A stretch of 64,000 nt of DNA from Pseudomonas sp. KUIN-1 (GTDB lineage: Bacteria > Pseudomonadota > Gammaproteobacteria > Pseudomonadales > Pseudomonadaceae): NCBI RefSeq assembly GCF_009176725.1, contig NZ_AP020337.1:3596001-3660000 (forward strand). The letters run 5' to 3'. The notes under the pieces were generated by a model, which did no database searches, was not told the DNA's origin, and was given only the letters and a program-made list of their open reading frames with translations. Position 1 is the stretch's first letter, and each line of letters begins with the position of its first letter. A program made the position numbers and the translations under genes. Shown one piece after another: positions 36,209 to 45,370 of the stretch.

Positions 36209-36931
36209 TCACTGGCGGTTTGACTGCTTCAACCAAGCCGCCAGATCCATCACTTCAGCCTCGTTGATGCTGTGCCCCATGCCTTCATAGGCATGTAACT
36301 GTGGCGTCAGACCGAGCGTTTTCAACGTCGCCTCGGCTTGCGGTGCACTGGCATAGGCTACCTGGCGATCCTGGGTGCCGTGACCGATGAATACGCTCAG
36401 GGCCTTGAGGTCGTCGGAGGTTTTGACCTCGGACTTCACGACCGGCAGCAGCCGTCCGCTCAATGCCGCAAAACCGCCGACCAGTTTTGGCTGTCGCAGG
36501 GCAACTTCGTAACTCATCATGGCGCCCTGGCTGAAACCGATCAGGAAGACCTTGCCAGGCTGCGTGTGAAACTTTTCAGTGGCCTTGCCAATGAACGCAG
36601 CCAGCTGGGTACCGCTGCTTTTCAGGTCTTCGGTCACACCGTCATAATCCGCGACGCCGGGCTTCTGGGTGAACCACTTGTAGCTGTCAGCACGCAACTC
36701 CATCGGCGCCTGTACCGACACATAGTTGTAGTCGGCCGGAAGCTCTTCCTTGAGCCCGAACAGGTCGGCGGCATTGCTGCCGTAGCCGTGGATGAAAATC
36801 ACCAGCGGCTGGTCAGGCTTGTCGACATTGGTCTGCGCGAGATAATCGAGCGGCAGGTCCGTGTGCAAGGTGTCCTGCGCCTGCGCCATTGCGGTAAAGG
36901 CAAACAGTAAGGCAGCGAAAAATCTCAGCAT
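36209..36931 (-). CDS. Exported phospholipase/carboxylesterase-family alpha/beta hydrolase
   Basis: 240 residues with a cleavable signal peptide (MLRFFAALLFAFTAMAQAQ). The catalytic elements are FIHGYGSNA, nucleophile elbow GFSQGAMMSYE, acid in GHGTQDRQVA and histidine in GMGHSIN. The family (YpfH, carboxylesterase) hydrolyses short esters and is usually cytoplasmic; export is the unusual point. It lies 74 bases downstream of the gspD stop on the same strand, so it may be cotranscribed with the type II secretion operon and be a substrate of it. That link is inference. Confidence 0.88.
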   Translation of the reverse strand: MLRFFAALLFAFTAMAQAQDTLHTDLPLDYLAQTNVDKPDQPLVIFIHGYGSNAADLFGLKEELPADYNYVSVQAPMELRADSYKWFTQKPGVADYDGVTEDLKSSGTQLAAFIGKATEKFHTQPGKVFLIGFSQGAMMSYEVALRQPKLVGGFAALSGRLLPVVKSEVKTSDDLKALSVFIGHGTQDRQVAYASAPQAEATLKTLGLTPQLHAYEGMGHSINEAEVMDLAAWLKQSNRQ

Positions 36932-37005
36932 CTGTTCATGACCTCTGTTTGACGCCGCCCAAAGGCAGCGTCGTGAGTGGGCGTGGTGGCAGCAATCAAC
37001 CTGCG

Positions 37006-39333
37006 TCAGTTCTGCATGCTGGTCCGCGAAACTTCCGGCTTGATCAGTTGCATCTGCTGACGGTAATCATCCGTCACCTGACGCGCCTGGCTGCTGCTGG
37101 TAATGACTCGCGGCGTGATCAGCACGATCAGTTCGGTACGGTTCTTGGACTTGCTGGTATTGCCGAACAGCCATCTCAAGCCCGGGATGCGTCCCAGATA
37201 AGGTACGGCACTGACCGACTCGGCGTTATCCTGCTTGATCAAACCGCCCAGCAGTACGGTCTGACCACTCTGCGCAGCCACCTGCGTGGCGACCGAGCGG
37301 GTGGAGATACGCGGATTGCCGTTGGCGTCGTTGCCAGTGGTATCGGTGTCGGCACTGCTGACCTGCTGCTGAATGTCCATATACACCAGCCCGCCCGGGT
37401 TGATGCGCGGCACGACGTCGAGAATCACGCCGGTCTGCACATATTCGACGCTGCTTAATGTAGTGTCGGTGGAAGAGTTGGTGTTGATCGAGGTCTGGCT
37501 GATCGGGATATTGTCGCCGACCTGAATCTGCGCCTGCTGGTTGTTCATCACCACCAGCGACGGTGCCGACAGGACCTGGGTACGCCCATTGGTTTCCAGC
37601 GCTCGCAAGGCGACTTGCAGGTTGTTGCTGACGAAGGAGTAGAAGAACGCGTCAGTAGAGGCCAGCGCCGCCCCGCCAGTACCAATCGCGCCCTGACTGC
37701 CTGAGGTGTTGGTGACGTTGCCGGTGGTACCCGAGTTGCCCGCCAGACGCCCGAGGTACCACTGCACCCCCATATCCAGCTCGCCCGTGAGCTGAACTTC
37801 CAGAATGCGCGTCTCGATCTGCACTTGCAGCGGTGGATTATCGAGGCGCTTGATGGCCGACTCGATCTCCTTCCACTGCGCCGGGCGGGTGCGCACCAGT
37901 AACTGGTTGCTGCTCTTCTGCGCAGTGATGCGCGTGCTGGCGTCCAGAGACTTGTTGTTGCCGCCAGACCCGCTGCCGTCCTGGCTGGCCGAATCCAAAT
38001 CGCCGCTGCTCTGATCGTCGCCTTCCGATTCGCTGTCGCCATTGGTCTGGCTGTTGTTCATGCCTTGACTGTTGCCAAAACCTCCGCCATTGCTCAGGCC
38101 GCTGCCGGTACCGCCCAGCCCGTTGGAGCTGCTCATGCCGCCCACACCGCTGCCGCCACTGGAGTTGAGCGACGACAAGGTGGTGGTGCGCAGGCCCGGT
38201 GCAACCTTGGCCGCAGCGTCTTCCTTGATGGCGCCGGTGCCGTAAATCTGCCGCAGGTATTTGGCCAGATCGGTGGCCTTCATGTTGCGCACGTCATACA
38301 CGTACATCTGCGGCTCGTTGCCACCGCCCTCATCGATGGTGTGAATCCACTCGCCGACTTCGTGCAGGTATTCAGGCTGCGAGGAAATCGCCACCACCGA
38401 GTTGGTCCGCTCGATCGGCAGGAAACGCACCATGCCCGCCAGCGGCATGCCGCTTTCCGGGCCGAACATTTTCTGCAGCTCGGGCATCAGTTCGCCAACC
38501 GAGGCACGTTGCAGGCCGAAAACACCGACAGACATGCCTTTGAGCCAGTCCACATCGAAGGTGTCGATGGTGTCCTGATAGTTGGCCAGCTCTTCCGGAG
38601 TACCGGCCAGGCTGAGCACGTTGCGCGCCGGGTCGACCAGCAGAAAGGCGTTTTCCCGGGCGAACGGCTTGAGCAGCTTCTGCATCTCGGTCGCCGAGAT
38701 GTAGCGCAGCGGGAACAGCCGCGCCGACATGCCGGCCGAAGGTTGCGCCACGCGCATTTCCGGGACCAGTTTGCCCGCTACCGCCTGATTCGACGGCAGG
38801 ATCACGTAGCGGTTGCCCTGCTTGATCATCGCGTTGTCGGTCCAGGACAGCAGCGTCTCGAGAATCGACAGCGCCTGCTGCTTGTTGACCGGCTTGGACG
38901 TCGAGAAGCTCACATCGCCCTTCACACCCTGGGCAATGCTGTAATTCTCGTGCAGCAGATCGCCCATGATGCTGTTGATCACCGCCTGAATCGGCTGATT
39001 GGTGAAGTTGAAGACGATGTCACCGGTCTCGGCCTGACGCGCTGCGGGAGCTGCGGCTGGCTGACGGATGAAACGCTGGTTGCCTTTGATGATCTGCCGC
39101 TGCGGCGAGCTCGTCGTCTGCTGGGAAGGTGGCTCGACGGGCGGTCTTTCGCTGCGCGGGTCTACCGGCGGACGTTGTGAACCGGTTCCCTGGAGCGCTT
39201 CCTGCAGCATGCCATTGTCGGGATCGAGTGTGTCTGACTGTGACGCGCAGCCGCCAAGGGCAACGGCGGTGGCCAGGCAAAGCAAGGGTGTGCGCAAGGT
39301 AGCGATGGCAGGAACTCCAGAAAAGGTACCCAT
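37006..39333 (-). CDS. gspD: Type II secretion secretin GspD, lipoprotein type
   Basis: 775 residues; forms the outer-membrane channel. The N-terminus has a lipobox (VALGG-Cys29), so this is a self-piloting lipo-secretin like HxcQ. N0 is at about 105-185, N1-N3 to about 380, then a Gly/Ser/Asn-rich linker at 386-463 of unusual length, and the secretin core at about 500-755 (QVQIETRILEVQLTGELDMG, then GQTVLLGGLI and LRWLFGNTSKSKNRTELIVLI). The ATG at 39333 overlaps the stop of the preceding gene by one base. It is the last of eleven gsp genes in the order E-F-G-H-I-J-K-L-M-N-D, as in Xanthomonas xps. Confidence 0.95.
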   Translation of the reverse strand: MGTFSGVPAIATLRTPLLCLATAVALGGCASQSDTLDPDNGMLQEALQGTGSQRPPVDPRSERPPVEPPSQQTTSSPQRQIIKGNQRFIRQPAAAPAARQAETGDIVFNFTNQPIQAVINSIMGDLLHENYSIAQGVKGDVSFSTSKPVNKQQALSILETLLSWTDNAMIKQGNRYVILPSNQAVAGKLVPEMRVAQPSAGMSARLFPLRYISATEMQKLLKPFARENAFLLVDPARNVLSLAGTPEELANYQDTIDTFDVDWLKGMSVGVFGLQRASVGELMPELQKMFGPESGMPLAGMVRFLPIERTNSVVAISSQPEYLHEVGEWIHTIDEGGGNEPQMYVYDVRNMKATDLAKYLRQIYGTGAIKEDAAAKVAPGLRTTTLSSLNSSGGSGVGGMSSSNGLGGTGSGLSNGGGFGNSQGMNNSQTNGDSESEGDDQSSGDLDSASQDGSGSGGNNKSLDASTRITAQKSSNQLLVRTRPAQWKEIESAIKRLDNPPLQVQIETRILEVQLTGELDMGVQWYLGRLAGNSGTTGNVTNTSGSQGAIGTGGAALASTDAFFYSFVSNNLQVALRALETNGRTQVLSAPSLVVMNNQQAQIQVGDNIPISQTSINTNSSTDTTLSSVEYVQTGVILDVVPRINPGGLVYMDIQQQVSSADTDTTGNDANGNPRISTRSVATQVAAQSGQTVLLGGLIKQDNAESVSAVPYLGRIPGLRWLFGNTSKSKNRTELIVLITPRVITSSSQARQVTDDYRQQMQLIKPEVSRTSMQN

Positions 39334-39863
39334 CACAGGGTGGAATCGTTGGTTAAGGTAATCGGCGGTGTATTCGACGGCGGCGGCAGACGCAGCGCGG
39401 GCAGGCGCAGGACTTGCGTGCGGTCATCGAGTTTGAACGTAGCCTGGGTCGGCTCCAGACGGTCCAGCGTCCAGCCATTGGGCAAGCGATCGCCCTGACG
39501 GACTTTCAATGCCGGACCGCTGGCCTGCTTGAGCAATGCCACACGCAAGGAGCCGTCCATGATCACTCCGGTCAGGGTCAGGCCAGCCAGATTGCTGGCT
39601 TGTGCATCGGCTTTGCGAACGGCCACGTCAGGGCTGCGATCCGGACTGAACAGCGGGGTTTTCCAGGTATTGGCGAGGCTGTCGAGTGTCGCCGACGGCG
39701 CACTGTGGACCTGCGCCCTCTGATCGACCGGGTTGCGCGGTGCCTGCTCGGGCAGCCAGTCCGGTGAGTGCGCAGCGCCGCTGAAGACCAGTGCGATCAA
39801 GGCTGCCAGCACTGCAGCGAAAGCCAGCAATGCCCACTCCAGCGGACGTAATGAACCGATCAT
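39333..39863 (-). CDS. Type II secretion GspC/XpsN-like protein
   Basis: 176 residues. One N-terminal TM (LEWALLAFAAVLAALIALVF), a linker, and a GspC homology-region-like fold (AGLTLTGVIMDGSLRVALL, then VRQGDRLPNGWTLDRLEP). There is no PDZ domain, unlike classical GspC. The protein connects the inner-membrane platform to the secretin. Its place between the M gene and gspD matches xpsN. It overlaps both neighbours. Confidence 0.82.
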   Translation of the reverse strand: MIGSLRPLEWALLAFAAVLAALIALVFSGAAHSPDWLPEQAPRNPVDQRAQVHSAPSATLDSLANTWKTPLFSPDRSPDVAVRKADAQASNLAGLTLTGVIMDGSLRVALLKQASGPALKVRQGDRLPNGWTLDRLEPTQATFKLDDRTQVLRLPALRLPPPSNTPPITLTNDSTL

Positions 39864-40471
39864 TGCTCGCCCTCCCCGGCACTGGCCGGTTGCAGGTAGC
39901 CGCGCACCAGCAGATGCACCACCAGTTTGCCGGCAGCACCGCTGGCCGGAGCGTTGGCGTCGCGACGCATACTCATCTCGTCAATGAACAGAAACGGACG
40001 CTGATACTCCAGCGCATGCAGGATCGCAGTCAATGGTTCGATGGCGCAGTTCAGGGTCAGGCTGACCTTGACCTGCCGGTATGGCTCGGCACTGTCCTGC
40101 TCCGGGGTGATCGGCATGCGCTGGGTCAACTCGCAGCCGCCGCCGGTGCTGGCCTGGCTACTGATCAGGTCGGCAATGCGCTGCATCAGATCGGCTGCCA
40201 CGGCACTGGGATCCTCGCCCGGCAGCAGGCTGGTGCTGCTGGCCGGATCACGGCGGGCCTGCTCCAGTTGCTCGCGCAACGAATCACCCTGCTGCAGAAG
40301 GCCCGCGTAACGCTGCTGCTGTTCGCGCAACTGGTCGGTCTGCTCGTTGATGTCGCGCAGCGGCCCGGCGAACCAGCTGTCAATCAACAACCAGTAAGCC
40401 AGGCACAGCACAAGGGCCAGAATCATCAGGGCAGCGCCCCACCGCTCACGGCTTGTCAGTGGACGGCGCAT
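39860..40471 (-). CDS. Type II secretion GspM-like protein
   Basis: 203 residues, one TM near the N-terminus (AALMILALVLCLAYWLLI), a coiled coil (DINEQTDQLREQQQRYAGL) and a small ferredoxin-like domain (VKVSLTLNCAIEPLTAILHALE). This is the GspMb type found in Xps/Hxc systems. It overlaps the L gene by 26 bases and the N gene by four. It works with GspL in the assembly platform. Confidence 0.82.
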   Translation of the reverse strand: MRRPLTSRERWGAALMILALVLCLAYWLLIDSWFAGPLRDINEQTDQLREQQQRYAGLLQQGDSLREQLEQARRDPASSTSLLPGEDPSAVAADLMQRIADLISSQASTGGGCELTQRMPITPEQDSAEPYRQVKVSLTLNCAIEPLTAILHALEYQRPFLFIDEMSMRRDANAPASGAAGKLVVHLLVRGYLQPASAGEGEQ

Positions 40472-41549
40472 CGGCGTTCTCCTGCTGCTGGTTCTGGTGC
40501 AAATGCGCGCGCAGGGAATACTGATCCTTGCCGGTTTTGGTGTCGGGCTGGATCACCCCCTGAAACTGCGCATTATCCAGACTTCGGCAGTCCTTGACGC
40601 GGCCGATCAGCGCACTGGCCTTGGCGCTCTGGCCGGAAAAGGCCACCTCGGCACTGTCGCTGATTTCCATATGCTCGATCCAGGTGTCAGAAGGCAGGCA
40701 GGCGGTCAGCTCGCTGAGCAGCGCCGAGAGCGGCGGCTGCGCCGCCTTGCGGCGCAACAGGTAGTTGGCGGCGCCCAGGGTGTTGGTCAGTTGCTGGCGC
40801 AGTTGTTGGACCTCGCCAACCTGAGCCTTCTGCTCCTTGACGCTGGCCTGCATGTCCTCGAGCAGGCTCTGTCGGTCGTTCAGCCACAGCAACATGGCGC
40901 TCAGCAGCAGGCCGGCACACAGCCAGATCAGCCCGCGCTGCAAGCGATGGCCGGAGCGCGACTGTTGCGGGCGCAGTGGCATCGGCAGCAGATCAATCCC
41001 CATGCGCTGCCCTGCAGTCAGGTGCTCAGCACCCACATCCGTGCCGACGTCGACGGCATCGGGACGCAAGCCCCGCTCGGCGCACTCACTGAGTATCGCG
41101 TCCAGCCGCTCGCGCAGGATTGCCACCAGCGTGACCTGCACAAAGCTGGCGCTGCGACTGTCCTGACGGGCGACGAAGTACAACTGGCCAGCGTCAAATG
41201 GTGTGAAACGATCCAGCTCGTAGCCGACCACGGTCGACAGATTGCGTGCCGCAGCCGCAGGAAGCTGCAGGGTCTGCAACAGCACAGCCGACGGCGGCAA
41301 CAGCAATACCCGCCGCACCTGGGGCGATGCGTCCGGCAGCGGCTCGACCAATGGCCAGACAAGCGCCTGCTCCACGGTCTCGCGGCCCAGCCATCGACGC
41401 ACACGCGGCGGCAGGCAGGCGCGAAGCTCCGCCACCCACCATTGCCAGGCGTGTTGCGCCGGACTGCCACGCCACTGCCGGGCGACCTGTTCGCGTAACG
41501 CGTAAACAGGCGCCAGACGTGCAGAAACTGATGAATTCATTCTTGCCAA
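40446..41549 (-). CDS. Type II secretion GspL-like protein (PilN-like C-terminus)
   Basis: 367 residues. A cytoplasmic domain of about 205 residues with an actin-like fold (VGYELDRFTPFDAGQLYFVA) precedes one TM (LIWLCAGLLLSAMLLWL). A periplasmic PilN-like ferredoxin domain follows (LLSELTACLPSDTWIEHMEI). GspL recruits the GspE ATPase to the membrane. It overlaps gspK by 13 bases. Confidence 0.85.
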   Translation of the reverse strand: MARMNSSVSARLAPVYALREQVARQWRGSPAQHAWQWWVAELRACLPPRVRRWLGRETVEQALVWPLVEPLPDASPQVRRVLLLPPSAVLLQTLQLPAAAARNLSTVVGYELDRFTPFDAGQLYFVARQDSRSASFVQVTLVAILRERLDAILSECAERGLRPDAVDVGTDVGAEHLTAGQRMGIDLLPMPLRPQQSRSGHRLQRGLIWLCAGLLLSAMLLWLNDRQSLLEDMQASVKEQKAQVGEVQQLRQQLTNTLGAANYLLRRKAAQPPLSALLSELTACLPSDTWIEHMEISDSAEVAFSGQSAKASALIGRVKDCRSLDNAQFQGVIQPDTKTGKDQYSLRAHLHQNQQQENADAPSTDKP

Positions 41550-42271
41550 CGCAACACCCTGTAGGGTTGTGCGCCTCCCTCCGATGGGCTCAATAAAACA
41601 GTGGTCTGTAACAGGGCGGTCACGCCGCCCGGTCGTTCTGCGCGCGTGTCGATGGCCAGTACCTCACCGGGGTCGGCTCCAACCGCGCTCTGGTTCGGCA
41701 GGTTCAAGGCCCGACGCAGCAACGCCGAAGCGAACGCCGGGTCGGGCCGATCCAGGCCGCTCCATAATGTTATTTCCGGCAACAGCCGAACATACAGCGC
41801 CTGGTTCATGCCCGGCAGCTGGCGAACTTCCTCTACCACCCGCAGCGGTGACTGACCGCCATTGCGCTGCGACTCCAGCACCTGGGCGATACCGCTGGCC
41901 TGATTCTTGGCCGCGCCACAGGCCTGCAGCAGACGCGATATATCCGCGACCGGCGCGCTGTTGAGGTCCAGCTTGCCCCTCTCGCTTCTGATGCTCACCA
42001 GCAGTTGCGTATCATCCATACGCAACGAGACCACACGCCCGTCAGCAATCCAGCGTTTGCGCTGCGCAGCATCGAGCAAGCCCTGTACAGCCATATTCAT
42101 GCCAGCTTCGGCCGCCATCAGCGCCTGGGTATTTTGCCGCAACCAGAGCGACTGTCGACTCTCCAGTTGCACCCACCCGGCCAGCCCGCCGAGCAACAGG
42201 CTCAGCAGCGCCAGCACCCAGAGCACTACCAGCAGCGCAACACCACGCTGCGATTGGCCCGTCATGCTCAT
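41537..42271 (-). CDS. gspK: Type II secretion minor pseudopilin GspK
   Basis: 244 residues. A prepilin-like start RGVALLVVLWVLALLSLLLGG lacks Glu at +5, the known GspK exception. A large alpha domain follows (DLNSAPVADISRLLQACGA). It caps the pseudopilus tip with GspI and GspJ. It overlaps gspJ by four bases. Confidence 0.88.
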   Translation of the reverse strand: MSMTGQSQRGVALLVVLWVLALLSLLLGGLAGWVQLESRQSLWLRQNTQALMAAEAGMNMAVQGLLDAAQRKRWIADGRVVSLRMDDTQLLVSIRSERGKLDLNSAPVADISRLLQACGAAKNQASGIAQVLESQRNGGQSPLRVVEEVRQLPGMNQALYVRLLPEITLWSGLDRPDPAFASALLRRALNLPNQSAVGADPGEVLAIDTRAERPGGVTALLQTTVLLSPSEGGAQPYRVLRWQE

Positions 42272-42900
42272 TCGCCGCCCGCCCCGCCGGACAGGTCCAG
42301 ACGCAGGGCCACAACCTCAGAGACCCATTTCACTGCGCCATGGGTCTGCATGTCGATACGCACCGCACCCGGCAAGCGATTCGGCCAGGGCCATTCGGCC
42401 ATCCAGCCGGTCGGCTTGCCCTTGGGCGTCAGCCCGCGATAACTGAACGTCAACGACTCGACGTTTTGCAGCAATACCTGAGGCTCACCCCAGGGTTTGA
42501 GGGCAATGCCATTTGCACTGGACAGAACCTGAGCGAACGACACCTGCAAAGACCGATGGTCTTGCGGCCCCTTGAGCTCCAGGCTGTGAACCTGGATACC
42601 GCCGCCCAATTCGCCCGGCAGCGTTGCGACAAACCGCAACTGCTGCGCCGAGCCTTCAAAAAAACCGCTGTTGACGTCATCTTCGCCAGACGTGTCCAGC
42701 GGCAGCGCCTGAGCGATCGAGCTGCGCAGAAACGCTTGCGCGGCGCGGATCTCGTCCAGGTTCACGGTGTAGCGCTCAGCCTTGAGCACGGCACGATTGG
42801 CCCCCAGCAACGCCCCGGCCACCAGTACCAGCAACACGCCGAGCAGGCTGATCACCAGCAGCACTTCCAGCAGCGTGAAGCCACGCTGGGCGCGCCTCAT
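42268..42900 (-). CDS. gspJ: Type II secretion minor pseudopilin GspJ
   Basis: 210 residues. The prepilin peptidase site RGFTLLEVLLVISLLG is close to the start, followed by the GspJ beta domain (AERYTVNLDEIRAAQAFLRS). It is part of the pseudopilus tip complex. It overlaps gspI by four bases. Processing needs a prepilin peptidase encoded elsewhere. Confidence 0.88.
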   Translation of the reverse strand: MRRAQRGFTLLEVLLVISLLGVLLVLVAGALLGANRAVLKAERYTVNLDEIRAAQAFLRSSIAQALPLDTSGEDDVNSGFFEGSAQQLRFVATLPGELGGGIQVHSLELKGPQDHRSLQVSFAQVLSSANGIALKPWGEPQVLLQNVESLTFSYRGLTPKGKPTGWMAEWPWPNRLPGAVRIDMQTHGAVKWVSEVVALRLDLSGGAGGE

Positions 42901-43268
42901 GACCCCGCCCCGCTGACAGCGCCGCGTAATTTAAACGTGCTGAACTGCGCCTTGCGCTGATGCTCACTGAGCATCAGGTCGAGACGGAACATCCTCGCCT
43001 GACCATTGGCACCCGGCAGCTGACGGATATCCAGTGTCCAGTCGATGCCTGCGAGTTTCCCCTGCCGCGTACCGTTTTCCAGCGGACCGGCGCTTTCCTG
43101 ATCCATTATCGTGCGTGCCGCATGGCTGAGCCGGTCACTGCGCGCCACCTGCTGCAAAGAGCGCGCACTTTGCCCGAACGCCACCAGCAGAACACCGCTG
43201 CACACCGCCATGACGGTCAGTGCAGCAAGCATTTCCAGCAGGGTGAACCCCGACTGCGATGTTTTCAT
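42897..43268 (-). CDS. gspI: Type II secretion minor pseudopilin GspI
   Basis: 123 residues with the N-terminal methylation motif SGFTLLEMLAALTVMAVCSG and a short globular domain containing LAGIDWTLDIRQLPG. Size and motif fit GspI, which nucleates the tip with J and K. It shares one base with gspH. Confidence 0.87.
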   Translation of the reverse strand: MKTSQSGFTLLEMLAALTVMAVCSGVLLVAFGQSARSLQQVARSDRLSHAARTIMDQESAGPLENGTRQGKLAGIDWTLDIRQLPGANGQARMFRLDLMLSEHQRKAQFSTFKLRGAVSGAGS

Positions 43269-43702
43269 TAAAGCGTCCGGACCTGGACGCTGCCGGTCAG
43301 CCAGCCAATATCAATACGCCAGCGTCGGTCGCCGTCAGCGACCACCACGTTGCCGCCACTGGAGCCGCCGTCCGGGTAGAACTCCACAGCGGAGCCAAGA
43401 TCGGACGCAGTCTGCATGGTCACGCGCAGACTTTCCGGCCAGTGCATCTCGCGCTTGCCGGGCGCCTTGAAGGTCGCCTTGCGCAGATTGAATTCGGTGC
43501 GCGCCGGCTGACCGGTGACAATCGCGCGCACTCTGGTGGCCCGTAGCGCTTCGACCATGTCACCGACCGCGCGCCGTTCACTGGCGGTGCTCAAACCCTG
43601 TTGCAGACCGAACCCCACCAGACCGACGGCAATGCTCATCAACACCAGCACCACCAGCATTTCCATGAGGGTAAAACCCCGGCTTGCGACAGGCGTTCTC
43701 AT
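43268..43702 (-). CDS. gspH: Type II secretion minor pseudopilin GspH
   Basis: 144 residues. Prepilin motif SRGFTLMEMLVVLVLMSIAVG, then SERRAVGDMVEALRATRVRA, the GspH/FimT signature region. It joins the tip complex to the GspG fibre. Its start is eight bases past the gspG stop. Confidence 0.87.
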   Translation of the reverse strand: MRTPVASRGFTLMEMLVVLVLMSIAVGLVGFGLQQGLSTASERRAVGDMVEALRATRVRAIVTGQPARTEFNLRKATFKAPGKREMHWPESLRVTMQTASDLGSAVEFYPDGGSSGGNVVVADGDRRWRIDIGWLTGSVQVRTL

Positions 43703-43710
43703 GCCGAGCG

Positions 43711-44142
43711 TTACTCCCAGTTGCCCAGGTCGGCGCTGTAGCCTTCGCCGCCCGGCTGGCCGTCCTGGCCGTAGAAGATCAGGTCGAAGCTGCCGTGCTG
43801 GCCAGGGAAGCGGTAGCCGAATGCGTGGCCGAACGGATCCTTGAGGTCCGAGGGCTTGGCATAAGGGCCGTTCCAGTTCGACGCATTGCCCGGCTTCTCG
43901 GTCAATTGCTGCAAGGTCTTGGGTGGCGAACCGACGTCCAGCGCATAGCTTTCTATCTTCATGCCCAGGCTGGCCAACTGAGCCTTGCCTGCGCCGTATT
44001 TGCCCTTGTCGACGTTGCCGCCCACCTGACGCACGACGATGGTCGCGACGATGCCCAGCAATACGATAACGGCAAGCATTTCCAGCAAAGTGAAACCGCC
44101 TTGTCGACGTGCGGGTTTGAAGCGTGTACGGCTAAAAGTCAT
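43711..44142 (-). CDS. gspG: Type II secretion major pseudopilin GspG
   Basis: 143 residues, the usual length. Cleavage motif QGGFTLLEMLAVIVLLGIV and the calcium-loop-type C-terminal region (WNGPYAKPSDLKDPFGHAF, then FYGQDGQPGGEGYSADLGNW). The ATG at 44142 follows GAGGAAA; an in-frame ATG at 44163 also exists. It polymerises into the pseudopilus. Confidence 0.93.
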   Translation of the reverse strand: MTFSRTRFKPARRQGGFTLLEMLAVIVLLGIVATIVVRQVGGNVDKGKYGAGKAQLASLGMKIESYALDVGSPPKTLQQLTEKPGNASNWNGPYAKPSDLKDPFGHAFGYRFPGQHGSFDLIFYGQDGQPGGEGYSADLGNWE

Positions 44143-44167
44143 CGGAATGGTTTCCTCGTTCATGAAT

Positions 44168-45370
44168 TCAGATATTGCTGGTCAGGCTCATCAGCGGCAG
44201 CATGATGGCCAGCATGATCACCGCGACCATGCCCGCCATCACCACCGTCAGCGCCGGCACGAGTGCGGCCAGCATGCGGTCGATACCGCGCTTGGCCTCG
44301 ACGTCGAACACATCGGCGACCTTCATCAGCATGGTGTCCAGTTCGCCAGCCTGTTCGCCGACCTCGATCATTTGCAGAGCCAGATCCGGCAACAACGGCT
44401 GCGCACCAAACGCGCTGGCCAGCGTGCCGCCACCCTTGACCGACTCGGCCGCCTGCTCGACCTGCGCCTGCAGGGCACGATTGGTGCAGACCTGGCGAGC
44501 GATCACCAGCGCCTGCAACAACGCCACTCCATTGGTCAAAAGCGTACCGAGGGTGCGCGTCAGCCGTGCTGCCTCAATGCGTTGCAATAAAGGACCGATC
44601 ACCCGAATGCCCAGCAGACGGCGATCACGGCGCTCGCGACGCTGCGGGTCGCGCATGCGAATGGCCATGCCCCAGATCAATGCGATCAGGCCCGCCAGCA
44701 CCGCCAGCCCGTAGTCGCTCAAAAACTCTCCGAGGTTGAGAATGACCTCGGTGATCAATGGAATCGGCACACCGAGATCCTTGAAGATCGGTACGAATTG
44801 CGGCACGACGTAGGCCAGCAACAGCGCCAGGGAACCCAACACACCCACTACCAGAAAGGCCGGATAGATCAGCGCGTTGATCACCTCGCCACGCAGCAAC
44901 TGGCTGCGCTCCAGGTAATCGCTCAGTTGGCGCAGCGTACTTTCCAGTGCGCCACCGGCTTCACCGGCGCGGACCATGCTTATATAGAGGGGCGAGAACT
45001 GGCTGCCCTCTTCTTCGAGCGCCACGGACAGCGGCTTGCCAGCCTTGACCTGTTCGCGGATGCGCTCGATCAACGCCTTGGTCTGCGGTTGTCCAGGCTG
45101 TTTGAGCAGAATTCCAAGCGATCGTTCCAACGGTTGCCCGGCGCCGAGCAACGTCGCGAGCTGCTGGGTGAAGCTGACCAGCGCCGCACCATTGAGCAAG
45201 CCGCTGCCCAGCGCACGGCGCAAACCGCCCAGACCGGCGGCATCGACCTGCAGGACCATCAGGCCACGCTTCTGCAACGCGGCAATGGCGGCATCCTGAT
45301 CGCGGGCTTCCAGCGTGCCATTCTGCGGCGCGCCCTGAGCATCCAGCGCGCGGTACTTGAACAGGCTCAT
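44168..45370 (-). CDS. gspF: Type II secretion inner-membrane platform GspF
   Basis: 400 residues with two repeated T2SSF domains and three TMs (ALIYPAFLVVGVLGSLALLL; GLAVLAGLIALIWGMAI; LTVVMAGMVAVIMLAIMLPL). The typical motifs LATLLGAGQPLERSLGIL and LTRTLGTLLTNGVALLQAL are both present. It overlaps gspE by four bases (ATGA). Confidence 0.94.
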   Translation of the reverse strand: MSLFKYRALDAQGAPQNGTLEARDQDAAIAALQKRGLMVLQVDAAGLGGLRRALGSGLLNGAALVSFTQQLATLLGAGQPLERSLGILLKQPGQPQTKALIERIREQVKAGKPLSVALEEEGSQFSPLYISMVRAGEAGGALESTLRQLSDYLERSQLLRGEVINALIYPAFLVVGVLGSLALLLAYVVPQFVPIFKDLGVPIPLITEVILNLGEFLSDYGLAVLAGLIALIWGMAIRMRDPQRRERRDRRLLGIRVIGPLLQRIEAARLTRTLGTLLTNGVALLQALVIARQVCTNRALQAQVEQAAESVKGGGTLASAFGAQPLLPDLALQMIEVGEQAGELDTMLMKVADVFDVEAKRGIDRMLAALVPALTVVMAGMVAVIMLAIMLPLMSLTSNI

